DNA of 64,000 nt, from contig CM060317.1 in assembly GCA_030674155.1 (NCBI GenBank), positions 90,004,037 to 90,068,036 of the forward strand, in the 5' to 3' direction. This document shows positions 46,956-58,559 of this stretch, one piece after another. Every line of letters begins with the position of its first letter. The stretch's first letter is position 1. Below the pieces are notes generated by a model. That model did not search any database. It was not told the origin of the DNA and saw nothing but the letters and a program-made list of their open reading frames with translations. A program made the position numbers and the translations under genes. The DNA is from Stramonita haemastoma. Its lineage: Eukaryota > Mollusca > Gastropoda > Neogastropoda > Muricidae.

Positions 46956-46965
46956 TTAGTCCCGC

Positions 46966-47520
46966 ATATCTCCGAAAACTATGAAGCTCAGCAGATCTCC
47001 GAAAACATCTCGAAAACAGTTCTCCGAAAACAGATCTCCGAAAACAGACCTCCGAAAAGATCTCCGAAAACTATGAAGAAAAACAGATCTCCGAAAACAT
47101 ATCTCCGAAAACAGATCTCCGAAAACAGTAAAACATATCTCCGAAAACATATCTCCGAAAACATTTTCTCCGAAAACATATCTCCGAAAACACACTCGAA
47201 AAATCCGAAAAACAGATCTCCGAAAACAGATCTCCGAAAACAGTAAACTACTCCGAAAACATATCTCGAAAACAGTTCTCCGAAAACAGTTCTCCGAAAA
47301 CAGTTCTCCGAAAACAGTCTCCGAAAACTATGAGTCAACATATCTTCGAAAACATATCTCCGAAAATAGACCTCCGAAAACAGTTCCCGAAAACAGTTCT
47401 CCGAAAACTATGAAGCTCAACATATCTCGAAAACATATCTCCGAAAATAGACCTCCGAAAACATATCTCCGAAAACATATCTCCGAAAACTATGAGGTAC
47501 AATAGATCTCCGAAACTAAC
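46966..47520. repeat. 14-bp minisatellite (CATATCTCCGAAAA)
   Basis: About 35 copies alternating CATATCTCCGAAAA, CAGATCTCCGAAAA and CAGTTCTCCGAAAA, with occasional ACTATGAAG.TCA spacers. Degenerate copies continue to about 47,790. Confidence 0.95.
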
Positions 47521-48029
47521 GCATCTCTAAAAACTATGAAGCCCAACATATCTCCAAAAACTATTATCCGAAAATTATGAAGCACATCTAAAAAAAAACA
47601 ACTATGGAATACAGCACATGCTCAAAAATTTAGCACAACATATCTCTGAAAATAGCCTAAACACTAAAATATATTAGAAAAATTCTAAAATCTATGGGGC
47701 GCAAACATATCCCGAAAGTTATGGAGCAACAACATACCTCAGAAAGCACCGGATCACAACATATCTCCGAAAGCTATGAGCACAACATATCTCCATCCTG
47801 AATCCTAAGATCTCGATCTATATCCCAGATCCAAAGAAGATTTCCGTTATCCTCCATTCCTAATTCTTTGATAACAAGGGCCTAACAAGGCTAAGTTATC
47901 ATCATGTTTCACACTGTACATAAATGATGGGAAGTATCTGGCAAACAAAAACAAATGTCATAAGATATGATTTTGTCTAATAACAGGAAAAGTGTGTGTG
48001 CATGTATATGTGTGATATCTATAGATAGA

Positions 48030-48146
48030 AAAAGAGAGGGGAGGGGGAGGGAGGAGAGAGAGGGGGAAAAGAGGGAGAGAGTGAGTAGGGGTGGAGAAAG
48101 ACAGAGAAAGAGAGAGAGAGAGAGACAGAGAGACAGAGACAGAGAC

Positions 48147-48189
<43 letters not shown>

Positions 48190-48400
48190 GAAGAGCAGAA
48201 GACAGACAGACAGACAGAGGTTAAGTGAGGGAAGGGAGAGAGAGTAGAGATGAAGAGAGAGAGATAGACAGAGCAGAGAGAGAGAGAAACAGAGAGAGCA
48301 GAGACAGAGACAGACAGACAGACAGACAGACACAGAACAGAGAGACAGAGATAGAGACTGAGAGCGAGACAGGACAGAGAACAGAGACAAGACAGAGGCC
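48030..48400. repeat. (GA)n/(GACA)n compound
   Basis: GGGA/GA to 48,125, GACA 48,150-48,187, GACA 48,200-48,217, degenerate GA/GACA to 48,395. Confidence 0.95.
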
Positions 48401-48424
48401 GTAACAGTTGCTCCACTATTAAAT

Positions 48425-48860
48425 TAATGTCAAAATGGCGGCTTATGCTTGCGCTTCGAAGCTTGTACAACGAACATACACGTTATGAATGTAAACAGTA
48501 CCTAACGCTATGTGAATTTTTGGTCTGGGCGGAACAATGGTTCCATCGCATTCGGAACCTGCTCGAAAACCGAGAGAAGACTAACCGGCGTTACAAATGC
48601 TCTCACTGGCTGATCTCTGCAACTGACGCCATTTTTGCACTCAATACATGAGGGTTCCCCGTCAGTCCCAAGGCAGGTAAACTCATTTGAAGTAGTCGGC
48701 ATCCAGCTGTTTTTTTTTAAAACTATCTGCAACATTGATACGCTGATATTTCCCGCCAGAGTACTTGCCAAACTAAAAGCAGGCAAATTGCAAGGAAACC
48801 ATTTAAATCTACAAATTTCAAGGAACTCGTCACCTTTTCCGTTAAAGTGAGGAGGGGGGG
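48425..48860. promoter_or_regulatory. complex-sequence island with promoter-like motifs and a small ORF
   Basis: Contains CAAAATGGCGGC (YY1-like) at 48,431-48,442 on the plus strand, a second AAAATGGCG on the minus strand at 48,627-48,636, and TTTCCCGCC (E2F-like) at 48,749-48,757. A donor-like CAG before GTAAAC is at 48,676. An open frame of 74 codons (48,427-48,651, +) contains LVWAEQWFHRIRNLLENRE, and a longer minus-strand frame covers 48,508-48,984; neither is recognised. Could be a promoter and first exon, or an old transposon end. Confidence 0.25.
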
Positions 48861-48864
48861 GGGG

Positions 48865-49680
48865 CGTTTTCGTTTGTTTTTTTTTGTTTTGTTTGGGGTG
48901 GATTTTTTTTTTGGGGGGGGGATATCCTTGATAATAAACTGTGGAATTACTCTGCTTACAACTTGGCTTAACTAACACTGGCACTAAGCTGTAAGGGGGG
49001 GGGGGGGGTAATTATGATAGATGCAGACAATTTCTCAGTTTACCGGGTGTTTTTCATTCAAAAATTTGCAGTGACAAAGAGTTCCAATTCAACCCCTCCC
49101 TCACCTTCTGCGACCATGGAGTTTACTTCACTTGGTCAATCTACATTCCAGACATGTAAAAAAAAAAAGAATGGAAGAGGAGAGACACAGCGTCATAACT
49201 TGTTGACCATTGAGCAAGAGAAAGTTCACTGTGAACTGAACAAGACATAGCCATACAACTTAGCACCAGTGAACTGACACTAAAACGATAGACACAGTTC
49301 CGATTTTTGTTTGTTTGTGTGTAAGCTAAAGGAGGGGTGGGGATGACTGGGTCTGCATAATTGTTTCAAAGGGGAGGGGGGGGGGGGAGGCAAGATGCGG
49401 AATAGTTTGCGATTTCGGCATCGCTGGAAGAATTCTGTTCAGTGTAGCTGGATTCTTATGTGTGAAATTAGTTAAGCCACGGGATGAACCACGAAAGTTT
49501 GCCCCACTACAAATCTTTTTTAACCGATTTTTAAAAAAAAATCATAATCCTCCCATCTTAATTTTTATCACCTGTATTTTTAAAAATAACTTTTCATAAT
49601 CCTCTCCCTGTTCCATTTTTAATTTCAAATGTATAACAACAGTTATGAATAACTAGCCAGATATCATAAACAATGGCATC
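48865..49680. other. non-coding DNA with G-runs
   Basis: G-runs at 48,853, 48,914, 48,997 and 49,378. No supported gene. Confidence 0.4.
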
Positions 49681-49686
49681 ACTTAC

Positions 49687-49753
49687 CTGTGGCCTCACAA
49701 CAAGCCTTCAAGGAGCAGCAACAGGCAACGCGTCTTGTCAGTTCAGCAGCAAA
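49687..49753 (-). CDS. candidate internal coding exon, unknown gene
   Basis: Minus-sense acceptor ATTCATTCCAG, 67 bp open in one frame reading FAAELTRRVACCCSLKACC then EAT, ending CACAG before GTAAGT, a consensus donor. It starts in phase 0 and ends in phase 1. The upstream frame stays open (about 49,687-49,897), so the true 5' edge could lie further right. Cysteine-rich; family not recognised. It may belong to the same transcript as 45,283-45,514. Confidence 0.4.
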
Positions 49754-49933
49754 CTGGAATGAATTGTACAGTGAAATGCGCAGGCCTGTGTATGTCAGCG
49801 CCCTCTGTGGTGAACAGAACTCACGTCCCTCACGCATCAGTGCATGACACCCATGGCCCTGGTGATGACTGTATGGGAACGGGATGGGGGCGTGCATTCC
49901 TCGTGACTGCTGACGGCTCGAACCTGTTCAAGG

Positions 49934-49936
<3 letters not shown>

Positions 49937-49971
<35 letters not shown>
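49937..49971. repeat. A homopolymer (about 34 A)
   Basis: Long A run followed by TGGAATTTG. Confidence 0.9.
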
Positions 49972-49974
<3 letters not shown>

Positions 49975-50069
49975 AATTTGTATAGCCCATCTGGTAAAAA
50001 TCAAGGCTTGCATTCAACTATAAACCAAGAATATAATTACGTTTCAGCAATTGAATGTACACGAGGCCG

Positions 50070-50180
50070 ACACACACACACACACAACACACACACAACA
50101 CACACAAACACAAACCACACACACTACACGCACGCACGCACGCGACACCGCTCGCAGGGTCGCGTGGCACGCACCACACA
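50070..50180. repeat. (CA)n with CGCACGCA segment
   Basis: Interrupted CA/CGCA. Confidence 0.85.
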
Positions 50181-50202
50181 CACCTATAATTATATACAGA
50201 TA

Positions 50203-50458
50203 TTTACTCTGGAGTTAACATCAGCGCGACTCCACTCCCCCAAAAAGTCCTTCTGATGATATTATAAATCGAGGTCGCGTGTGCGAACACACGCAGAACA
50301 TCTTGACACACGTTAAAACCCGTTTGGCTTTTTGTAAGGGGTAGGCCATCTTGTGCTGGTGGGAATGGATGACAAAATTTACAAAGCTGAAATTAATATA
50401 CGGGGATTGGAGCATATGAGGGTTTATTCCATTATCCTCGAAATAAAAGAATAGAATA
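50203..50458 (+). mobile_element. SINE-A, head missing
   Basis: CTCTGGAGTTAACATCAGCG, GTCCTTCTGATGATATTATA, CACGCAGAACATCTTG, GGCCATCTTGTGCTGG, CATTATCCTCGAAATAAAAG. Confidence 0.88.
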
Positions 50459-50478
50459 TATCAATTCTGCCTTTTGGT

Positions 50479-50785
50479 TGGGGGGTGGGTAGCTCAGTGG
50501 TCAGAGCGCTTGGCTTTCCCCAAGTCAAATTAAGCAGCGTCGAGCGTGATTACCAGTTGGATGGGTGACCGTTTGCGCGCCTTGGCTTCAATACAGTCCC
50601 CCCAGTTCACCCAGCTGTCAATGGGTACCTGCCCTCTTTAGGGACAGGGAAGGTAAAGCAGCGAGGGAGAGGAGATGGGCGCCGCCTTCAATATGCTGGG
50701 CCCTAGAGAAGCTGAGGTCTTTGATGCCTGGCTCCCCTACGACCGCCTAGGTTATGGGACACCTTTACCTTTTACCTTTCCCCAC
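50479..50785 (+). mobile_element. SINE-5S family, full-length reference copy
   Basis: tRNA box A GGGTAGCTCAGTGGTCAGAGC (50,487-50,507). It then switches at 50,521 to a segment matching the 5S rRNA 3' half: AGTCAAATTAAGCAGCGTCG and TTGGATGGGTGACCG. Body GCGCGCCTTGGCTTCAATAC, CAGTTCACCCAGCTGTC, GGGTACCTGCCCTCTTTAGG; end GGTTATGGGACACCTTTACC. The pol III box B (GGTTCRA) is absent, replaced by the 5S-like part. Confidence 0.92.
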
Positions 50786-50904
50786 TTTTGGTTAGAATTA
50801 ACTCCTCTCGCAGATGTGATACTGTGGACCAGAAACGATTATTTCTAGAAAGGAAACGCGATCACAGCACCATATGTTTGACACAGTGATCGATATGGAA
50901 TGGG

Positions 50905-51398
50905 TAAGCAGAGCGGCAGAGGGGTAAAGGGAAGGGATAGGGTGGCAGAAGGGTTAAGGAAGGGAAGGGATAGGGAGGCAGAGGGGTAAAGGGAGGGATA
51001 GAGGATAGGAGCAGAGTGGTAAAGGGAAGGGATAGGGAATAGGGAGGCAGAGGGGGTAAAGGGTAGGGATAGGGAGATAGGGAGGCAGAGGGGTAAAGGG
51101 GAGGGATATGGAGGCAGAGGGGTAAAGGGAGGGATAGGGGATAGGGAGCAGAGGGGTAAAGGGAGGGATATGGAGGCAGAGGGGTAAAGGGAGGGATAGG
51201 GGATGAGGGAGGCAGAGTGGTAAAGGGGAGGGATAGGGAGATAGGGTGGCAGAGGGGTAAAGGGGAGGATATGGAGGCAGAGGGGTAAAGGGAAGGGATA
51301 GGGAGAATAGGGAAGGCAAGGGGTAAAGGGAAAGGGATATGGAGGCAGAGGGGTAAAGGGGAGGGATATGGTGGCAGAAGGGTAAAGGGATTGAGGGT
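50905..51398. repeat. 27-37-bp minisatellite (GGCAGAGGGGTAAAGGGAGG)
   Basis: About 15 copies of GGCAGAGGGGTAAAGGGAGG followed by GATAGGG, with optional GATAGGGA. Purine-rich plus strand. Confidence 0.93.
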
Positions 51399-51479
51399 GG
51401 AGCTGTTATGGGTGAAATTGTAAGGAGGAAAAGAGGGAGGCTGTTTCGGGTGTTGATATGTGTGTGCACGGTTGTGTGC

Positions 51480-51570
51480 GTGCGGGGCGCGCGCGCGCGC
51501 GGCGCGGTGTGTGAGTGTGTTGCGCGCGCGCGCGGTTAGTGTGTGTGTGGGTGTGTGTGTATGTGTGTTA
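51480..51570. repeat. (GC)n and (TG)n alternating tracts
   Basis: GCGCGCGCGCGCGC at 51,488-51,502 and again at 51,521-51,533, flanked by TG runs. Strong Z-DNA candidate. Confidence 0.85.
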
Positions 51571-51574
51571 ATCC

Positions 51575-51775
51575 TTTTTTTTTATTTCGAGGATAATGGA
51601 ATAAGTACTCGAGTTCTTTTTTAATCAGTCCCGTGTGTAGGGCAGTTTTGTCCACGGCACACAATGGCCTTATCTTCGAGAAGCGGAACGGGTTTGATGT
51701 TTTTCGTGTGCACAAGATGTTTTGAGTGCGTTCACACTCGGGCCTTGGTTTATAGTCTCATCCAAAGGACTTTTG
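51575..51775 (-). mobile_element. SINE-A, 3' two thirds
   Basis: Minus sense GGATGAGACTATAAACC, AACACACGAAA-type sequence, AAACCCGTTCCGCTTCTCG, GGCCATTGTGTGCC, AGTACTTATTCCATTATCC, TCGAAATAAAAA. Confidence 0.85.
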
Positions 51776-51779
51776 TATG

Positions 51780-52098
51780 TGAGTGTAGTGTGTGCGTGCG
51801 TGCATGCGTGCATGCGTGCGTGCGTGTGCGTGTGTGTTGTGTGTGTCTGTGTAGGTGTGTATGTGCGTTAGGTGTGTGTAGGGTGTGTGTGTGTGTGTGT
51901 GTGTGTGCGAACACGTACACATGTGTGTTTATATGTGTATATTTATGTATGCACACGCACAGGCACGCGTTCGTGTGTGCCTTCACGCTCGCGTGTATAC
52001 CATGCGTGTTATGTTGTGCGTTGTGAGTGTGCGTGTGTGTTGTGCGTTTTGTGTGTGTGTTGTGTGTGTGGTGGTGTGTGTGTGAGTGTGTGGTGTGG

Positions 52099-52159
<61 letters not shown>

Positions 52160-52194
52160 TGTGTGGTGTGTGGTGTGTGTGTGTGTGTGGTGGT

Positions 52195-52236
<42 letters not shown>

Positions 52237-52245
52237 GGTGGAGTG
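51780..52245. repeat. (TG)n-dominated array with TGCG and TGTA variants
   Basis: About 460 bp of alternating TG with CG and TA steps. CVCVCV frames are artefacts. Confidence 0.95.
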
Positions 52246-52469
52246 AATGTGGTGTGTCAACCTGTGAGTGGGTACAGGTTTACAGGCCTGACAGGCAGAA
52301 GTGGACACACCATTTTCTGTCTTTTCCTCAACCCCCTCCTCCTCTCCCCCTCCTCCCCCTCACTCCCCTAAGGGCAGCATGACTCATCGCCATTGACCTT
52401 CTATTGGTTCAACAGGACATCTGAGGTCATTGCTGAGGTGAACCAGCAGTCATGTCCATGGCTGAGAAA

Positions 52470-52708
52470 ACCTGACCTTACCTGACCTGACCTGACCTTA
52501 TCTGACCTGACTTGGCTTGACTTGATATGACTTGGTCTGACTTGACTTGACTTTTCTTGATTGACCTAACTTGAATTGACTTGAATTGACCTGACCTAAA
52601 CTAATTTGACCTGACCTGACCTGACTGACTGACATATCCTGGTCTGTCCTGACTTGACCTGATTTGACCTGATTCGCCATGACCTGACCTGACCTGACCT
52701 GACCTGAC
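52470..52708. repeat. pentanucleotide array (TGACC)n
   Basis: TGACC/TGACT units (GGTCA on the minus strand) over about 240 bp, ending exactly at the donor of the candidate exon 52,713-52,789. Confidence 0.93.
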
Positions 52709-52712
52709 TTAC

Positions 52713-52789
52713 AGATCGGTCAGTTGTAATGTGTTGCTCACTTTCGACACCCTATGTGCATGCCGATCCATCTCCATCGCTATTTTCTG
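52713..52789 (-). CDS. candidate internal coding exon, unknown gene
   Basis: In minus sense the segment follows TTTATTCCCAG (a tandem CAGCAG acceptor) and ends at CT followed by GTAAGTCAG, a near-consensus donor. One frame is open through all 77 bp and reads QKIAMEMDRHAHRVSKVSN followed by TLQLTDL, plausible as a charged helix; the other two frames contain stops. If not spliced at the donor, the same frame stops at TAA immediately after LTDL. The donor is followed directly by a (GGTCA)n array. I do not recognise the protein. Confidence 0.4.
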
Positions 52790-52794
52790 CTGGG

Positions 52795-53380
52795 AATAAA
52801 TCTCAATGTTAAACATGAAATTTTTCCAGATTTCTTAGATATAAGGTATTGCTGTGCTGTTCTTTTTGTTTTTGTTCTATGTTGTTGTTGTTTTAATGAA
52901 GGGGGGAATGTGCTAGTTGTGTAGGAATTAACCTACACACTACTACTACACCAGAGGATAAGAAAATAACGACAATGGAGGTAGAATGAAATTGCAATAC
53001 GAGGGGGGGGGGGGATTGTTTGTGTATTGTTGGTGGTTTTTGTTTTGTTACTGCTTTTTTTTGTTGTTGTTGTTTTTTTGTTTTTTTTTTTGGGGGGGGG
53101 TTGGGGGAAGGGCAGTAGATGTAAAATAAGAAGATGGATACTGGAACCATGCATCCCATGAAGGTCAGTTACAAAATATGATATACTGACGTGGCGAGTT
53201 CAGGCAGAAAATGGCTGTGGTGGGCAGGCAGAAATCCACACAGAGGTCAAAGGTGAGCAACACGACCTTCACCCGGCTGACTCATCCCCAAGAAAACCAA
53301 GTCTGAGGCTGTGGTAGTGCAGAGGGAAGACACTTGTCCAGAAAACAACAAGTTGGATGTTTGATGTTCGATGGAGGGTG
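52795..53380. other. non-coding DNA with T- and G-runs
   Basis: T/G-runs at 53,000-53,110. Nothing else. Confidence 0.4.
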
Positions 53381-53381
53381 G

Positions 53382-54555
53382 TTTACTGGATACTGGATGG
53401 TATACTGGATGGTATACTGGAAGTTATACTGGATACTGGATGGTATACTGGAAGGTATACTGGAAGTTATACTGGATACTGGATGGTATACTGGAAGGTA
53501 TACTGGAAGTTATACTGGATACTGGATGGTATAGTGGATGGTTTACTGGATGGGGACGGTATACTGGATGGGGATGGTATACTGGAAGGTATACTGGATG
53601 GTATACTGGATACTGGATGAATACTGGATGGTTTACTGGATGGCTTACTGGATGGTTTACTGGATGGTATACTGGATGGTTTACTGGATGGTATACTAGT
53701 GGTTTACTGGATGGTATACTGGATGATTTACTGGATGGTATACTGAATGGTTTACTGGATGGTATACTGGATGGTTTACTGGATAGTATACTGGATATTG
53801 GATGGTATACTGGATAGTATACTGGATATTGGATGGTATACTGGATGGTATACTGGGTGGTAAACGTGATGGTATACTGGATGGTATACTGGATGGTATA
53901 CTGGGTGGTATACTGGATGGTTTACTGGATGGTATACTGGATATTGGATGGTAAACGTGATGGTATACTGAATGGTTTACTGGATGGTATACTGGATATT
54001 GGATGGTAAACGTGATGGTATACTGGATGGTATACTGGATGGTATACTGGATGGTTTACTGGATGGTATACTGGATGGTATACTGGATGGTATACTGAAT
54101 GGTTTACTGGATAGTATACTGGATATTGGATGGTAAACGTGATGGTATACTGGATGGTTTACTGGATGGTATACTGGATGGTTTACTGGATGGTATACTG
54201 GATGGTATACTGGATGGTATACTGAATGGTTTACTGGATAGTATACTGGATATTGGATGGTAAACGTGATGGTATACTGGATGGTATACTGGATACTGGA
54301 TGGTATACTGGATGGTTTACTGGATGGTATACTGGATACTGGATGGTATACTGAATGGTTTACTGGATAGTATACTGGATATTGGATGGTAAACGTGATG
54401 GTATACTGGATGGTATACTGGATACTGGATGGTATACTGGATGGTAAACGTGATGGTATACTGGATGGTATACTGGATGGTATACTGGATGGTATACTGG
54501 ATGGTATACTGGGTGGTAAACGTGATGGTATACTGGATGGGGGATGGGATGATAT
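53382..54555. repeat. 12-bp satellite (TGGATGGTATAC) with higher-order structure
   Basis: About 1.17 kb of TGGATGGTATAC and TGGATGGTTTAC units. Variants GGATATTGGATGG and GGTAAACGTGATGG recur at about 54,007, 54,132, 54,260 and 54,391, a higher-order period near 128 bp. Because 12 is a multiple of 3, all frames stay open; these are not genes. Confidence 0.95.
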
Positions 54556-54665
54556 ATTGAATAGGGCTTTTGATGAAATACAAGCAGTGAATTATTTCTT
54601 TCAGGTGGTTGTGCAACCTCCAAGACCACTGATTGACCCATAGTATTTCTTTCTTTTTCATCGTT

Positions 54666-54668
<3 letters not shown>

Positions 54669-54764
<96 letters not shown>

Positions 54765-54835
54765 TATGTCTATGTATATATATATATGTCTATGTATATA
54801 TATATATATATCTGTGTGTGTGTGTTTGTTGTTGC
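54669..54835. repeat. (AT)n then TG
   Basis: About 45 AT units, TATGTC interruptions, short TG. Confidence 0.97.
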
Positions 54836-54839
54836 TTTA

Positions 54840-55255
54840 ATCTCTATGCATTAATACTACCCATGTGCTTTCAAGTTTCCAGATCTGGGAGATATTAGAA
54901 ATAGAATATCCTACTTATTGTATTCTTATACATTTCCAGGGGGTGGGGGGTGGGGTGGGGGAGGGGGCAGCTGGATGGAGGCAATTGGTGGCTAAATATG
55001 ACAGTGCGACTTCTTCGTCACCTTTAAGTCGTCAAGCTCCCTGCTCCGGTATTTTCCAGGTCTGTTTGAAAGAACATAGTTTGTTTCAACCGATGCTCTT
55101 TATAGGCAAAAAACAGGAGGGAACTGAAAGACTGTCGTCGAACAACACACAAGTCAAAAGACATGGTATAAAGCAGGAAAACAGCTGAATATGGCAAACT
55201 GCAATATGGCTCTGATGAAATATTCAACGCAACTTTAATAATGACCTCTTTCTCA
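54840..55255. other. unique DNA, no supported gene
   Basis: A plus-strand frame (54,865-55,188) is open but without recognisable features. Confidence 0.35.
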
Positions 55256-55275
55256 GAGAGAGAGAGAGAGAGAGA

Positions 55276-55345
55276 CAAAGTATTTTTTATTCGAGGATAA
55301 TAGATAAGCACTTGTGTGCTTTTTTACATCCAGTCCCCGCCCTTT
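55276..55345 (-). mobile_element. SINE-A tail
   Basis: Minus sense GGGGACTGGATGTAAAAAAGC, AAGTGCTTATCTATTATCC, TCGAATAAAAAATAC; then CT repeat on the same strand (55,255-55,275). Confidence 0.75.
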
Positions 55346-55391
55346 TCAGGGATACATCAAGTTGAAAAGATACTAAACAATAAAGCTAAAT

Positions 55392-55682
<291 letters not shown>

Positions 55683-55863
55683 ATGTAAACAGTATAAGAC
55701 AACCAGATAAAATGTTTCACAGCCAGAAACGCCATTTTAATATCATTAGTTTTGGGTTCATAGTAGGCTTACAAAACTCATTTGTTCAAATTTGAAGTAT
55801 ACTTCTTCATAAAAAAAACAACAACGAACAAACACAAAAAAGTGGCTGATTCTTTCTCAGCTC

Positions 55864-56200
<337 letters not shown>

Positions 56201-56451
56201 AACCCTAAAAAGCCAACAGTGCTTCAATGAAAAATTAATTCCCAGGCATATAAAAATAATACCAAAACCATCTTCGATCACCACACCCGACAATGACAGC
56301 TAAACACGACATGCATGGTACGTCTGCAATATCAACTGCATCATACTTAATACCATGTTGTGTGTGTGTGGTTTCTTTTTCAATAACCAATGTTAATCAT
56401 GCCACTTTTTTACTCAATAACTGGCACAGCAGAACTGAAGAATGCTCAATT

Positions 56452-56455
56452 TGGA

Positions 56456-56503
<48 letters not shown>

Positions 56504-56509
56504 GGAGAG

Positions 56510-56599
<90 letters not shown>

Positions 56600-56850
56600 G
56601 GACAGACAGACAGAGGCAGAGACAGAGAGACAGAGACAGACAGACAAAGAGAGAGAGAGAGACAGAGACAGACAGACAGACAGAGAAAAAGACAGAGACA
56701 GAGACAGACAGACAGAGACAGATAGACAGACAGAGACAGACAGAGACAGACAGAGACAGAGAGACTGAGACAAAAATGAGGCAGAAAGTAAAACAAATGG
56801 ACAGACAAACAGACAGACAGGCAGGCAGGCAGGCAAACAGACAGACGACA
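56452..56850. repeat. (GA)n then (GACA)n
   Basis: GA 56,456-56,543; GACA 56,544-56,600; degenerate GACA to 56,845. Confidence 0.97.
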
Positions 56851-56859
56851 GAGGCTTCC

Positions 56860-57420
56860 ACATCGATCAAACATAAAATCAATTCATCAATATGCTTGAA
56901 AAAAAAATCACATAGATTGTAATGTTGTTTACAGGAAGACTTAGAAAGCGGTCCCACAATTATATAGTCTGATAGCCACAGAGGCCACGGTGTTCATCCA
57001 CAATAATTATAGAATCAACACATGGAGACCCAGCCATTTCAGATCAGTTTATAATAACTTCATTGTCAGCATCAACAGATGCACCATCACACACATCTTT
57101 GGTGTTGAGCAGTCTCCTTGATTTTTGTAGCGTAGAGGATTGTTGGAATGAAGAGTCAGTTGATGATCACTCCAGGAAGACAGGAGTGGCTGCGATCATT
57201 TATTGGTGATGGCAACAGTTAACACTTGCCACAATAAAGGGCTGGAACGGTTGCATCAATAAACCACTTTCCGATGAGAAGACGCGGAAAACGAACAGCA
57301 TCTTCAAAAACCCGGTTTAAAAATTAATAAAGCAGTTTGTGTTTCCATAAAACAAAATAAAGAGGTGGAATGCCTATGTCAATAAACAAGAACACCCCAC
57401 GCTTTCAAGCCTATAACCGA
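56860..57420. other. non-repetitive DNA downstream of NK1
   Basis: Mixed-complexity sequence between the GACA array at 56.5-56.85 kb and the NK1 3' flank. No convincing reading frame. Probably 3' UTR and/or intergenic DNA. Confidence 0.4.
57199..57204 (-). terminator. possible poly(A) signal (AATAAA) for the NK1 transcript
   Basis: A canonical AATAAA on the minus strand about 660 bp past the NK1 stop codon. It would give a 3' UTR carrying the 20-bp tandem array at 57,585-57,712. Only the hexamer supports it; single hexamers are common by chance in AT-rich DNA. Confidence 0.3.
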
Positions 57421-57584
57421 TATGGAGACATCATTCATCATTCATCATTGTCATCATTGTCATCATTGTCATACATCATCCCACACACCAGTAATCCCGT
57501 GCCGCGTCGAAAAACAAGTTTATGAGGAGAAAATTAATGGTCAACAGCCCGGTCATGTCAATAGACCATTTTATGATAAAGATA

Positions 57585-57712
57585 GCTGTCAGATGATGAA
57601 GATTGCTTTCACATGATGAAGATTGCTGTGAGATGATGAAGGTTGCCGTGAGATGATGAAGAATGCTGTGAGATGATAAAGATTGCTGTGAGATGATAAA
57701 GATTGCTATCAC
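57585..57712. repeat. 20-bp tandem repeat in the NK1 3' flank/UTR
   Basis: About six imperfect copies of a 20-bp unit of the type GAGATGATGAAGATTGCTGT. The last four are cleanly in register. A related TCATCATTG array lies just left at 57,424-57,480. If the AATAAA at 57,199 is used, the array is transcribed in the NK1 3' UTR. Confidence 0.8.
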
Positions 57713-57862
57713 TGATTACAATTTATATTGATAAAAGACTGATGACAGTCAAATCCTTTCATTAGAAGTAAAGTTATAAAGAAAAAGAGAAAAACCTAAT
57801 TGTCAAGGAAGCCCCAAGGATGAAATCAACCCTGACAACACGGAGATGTTGCCCACACCACG

Positions 57863-58523
<661 letters not shown>

Positions 58524-58559
58524 CTGCGCTTCTTTTTAGCTGGTTAGTTCGCTGATTAG

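Noticed and set aside
46966..47520. CRISPR-like array of short direct repeats
   Set aside because: Repeats are contiguous 14-mers without unique spacers, and the genome is eukaryotic.
49014..49250. Plus-strand ORF with TKSSNSTPPSPSATMEF
   Set aside because: Low-complexity composition and a weak donor; no homology recognised.
50521..50580. Functional 5S rRNA gene
   Set aside because: Only the 3' half is similar and it is fused to a tRNA-like head in a repeated element.
50783..50908. Plus-strand exon between CTCCTCTCGCAG and GTAAGC
   Set aside because: All three frames contain stops.
53334..53817. Open frames with [15 protein letters not shown] repeats
   Set aside because: A 12-bp satellite keeps all frames open; no start context or homology.
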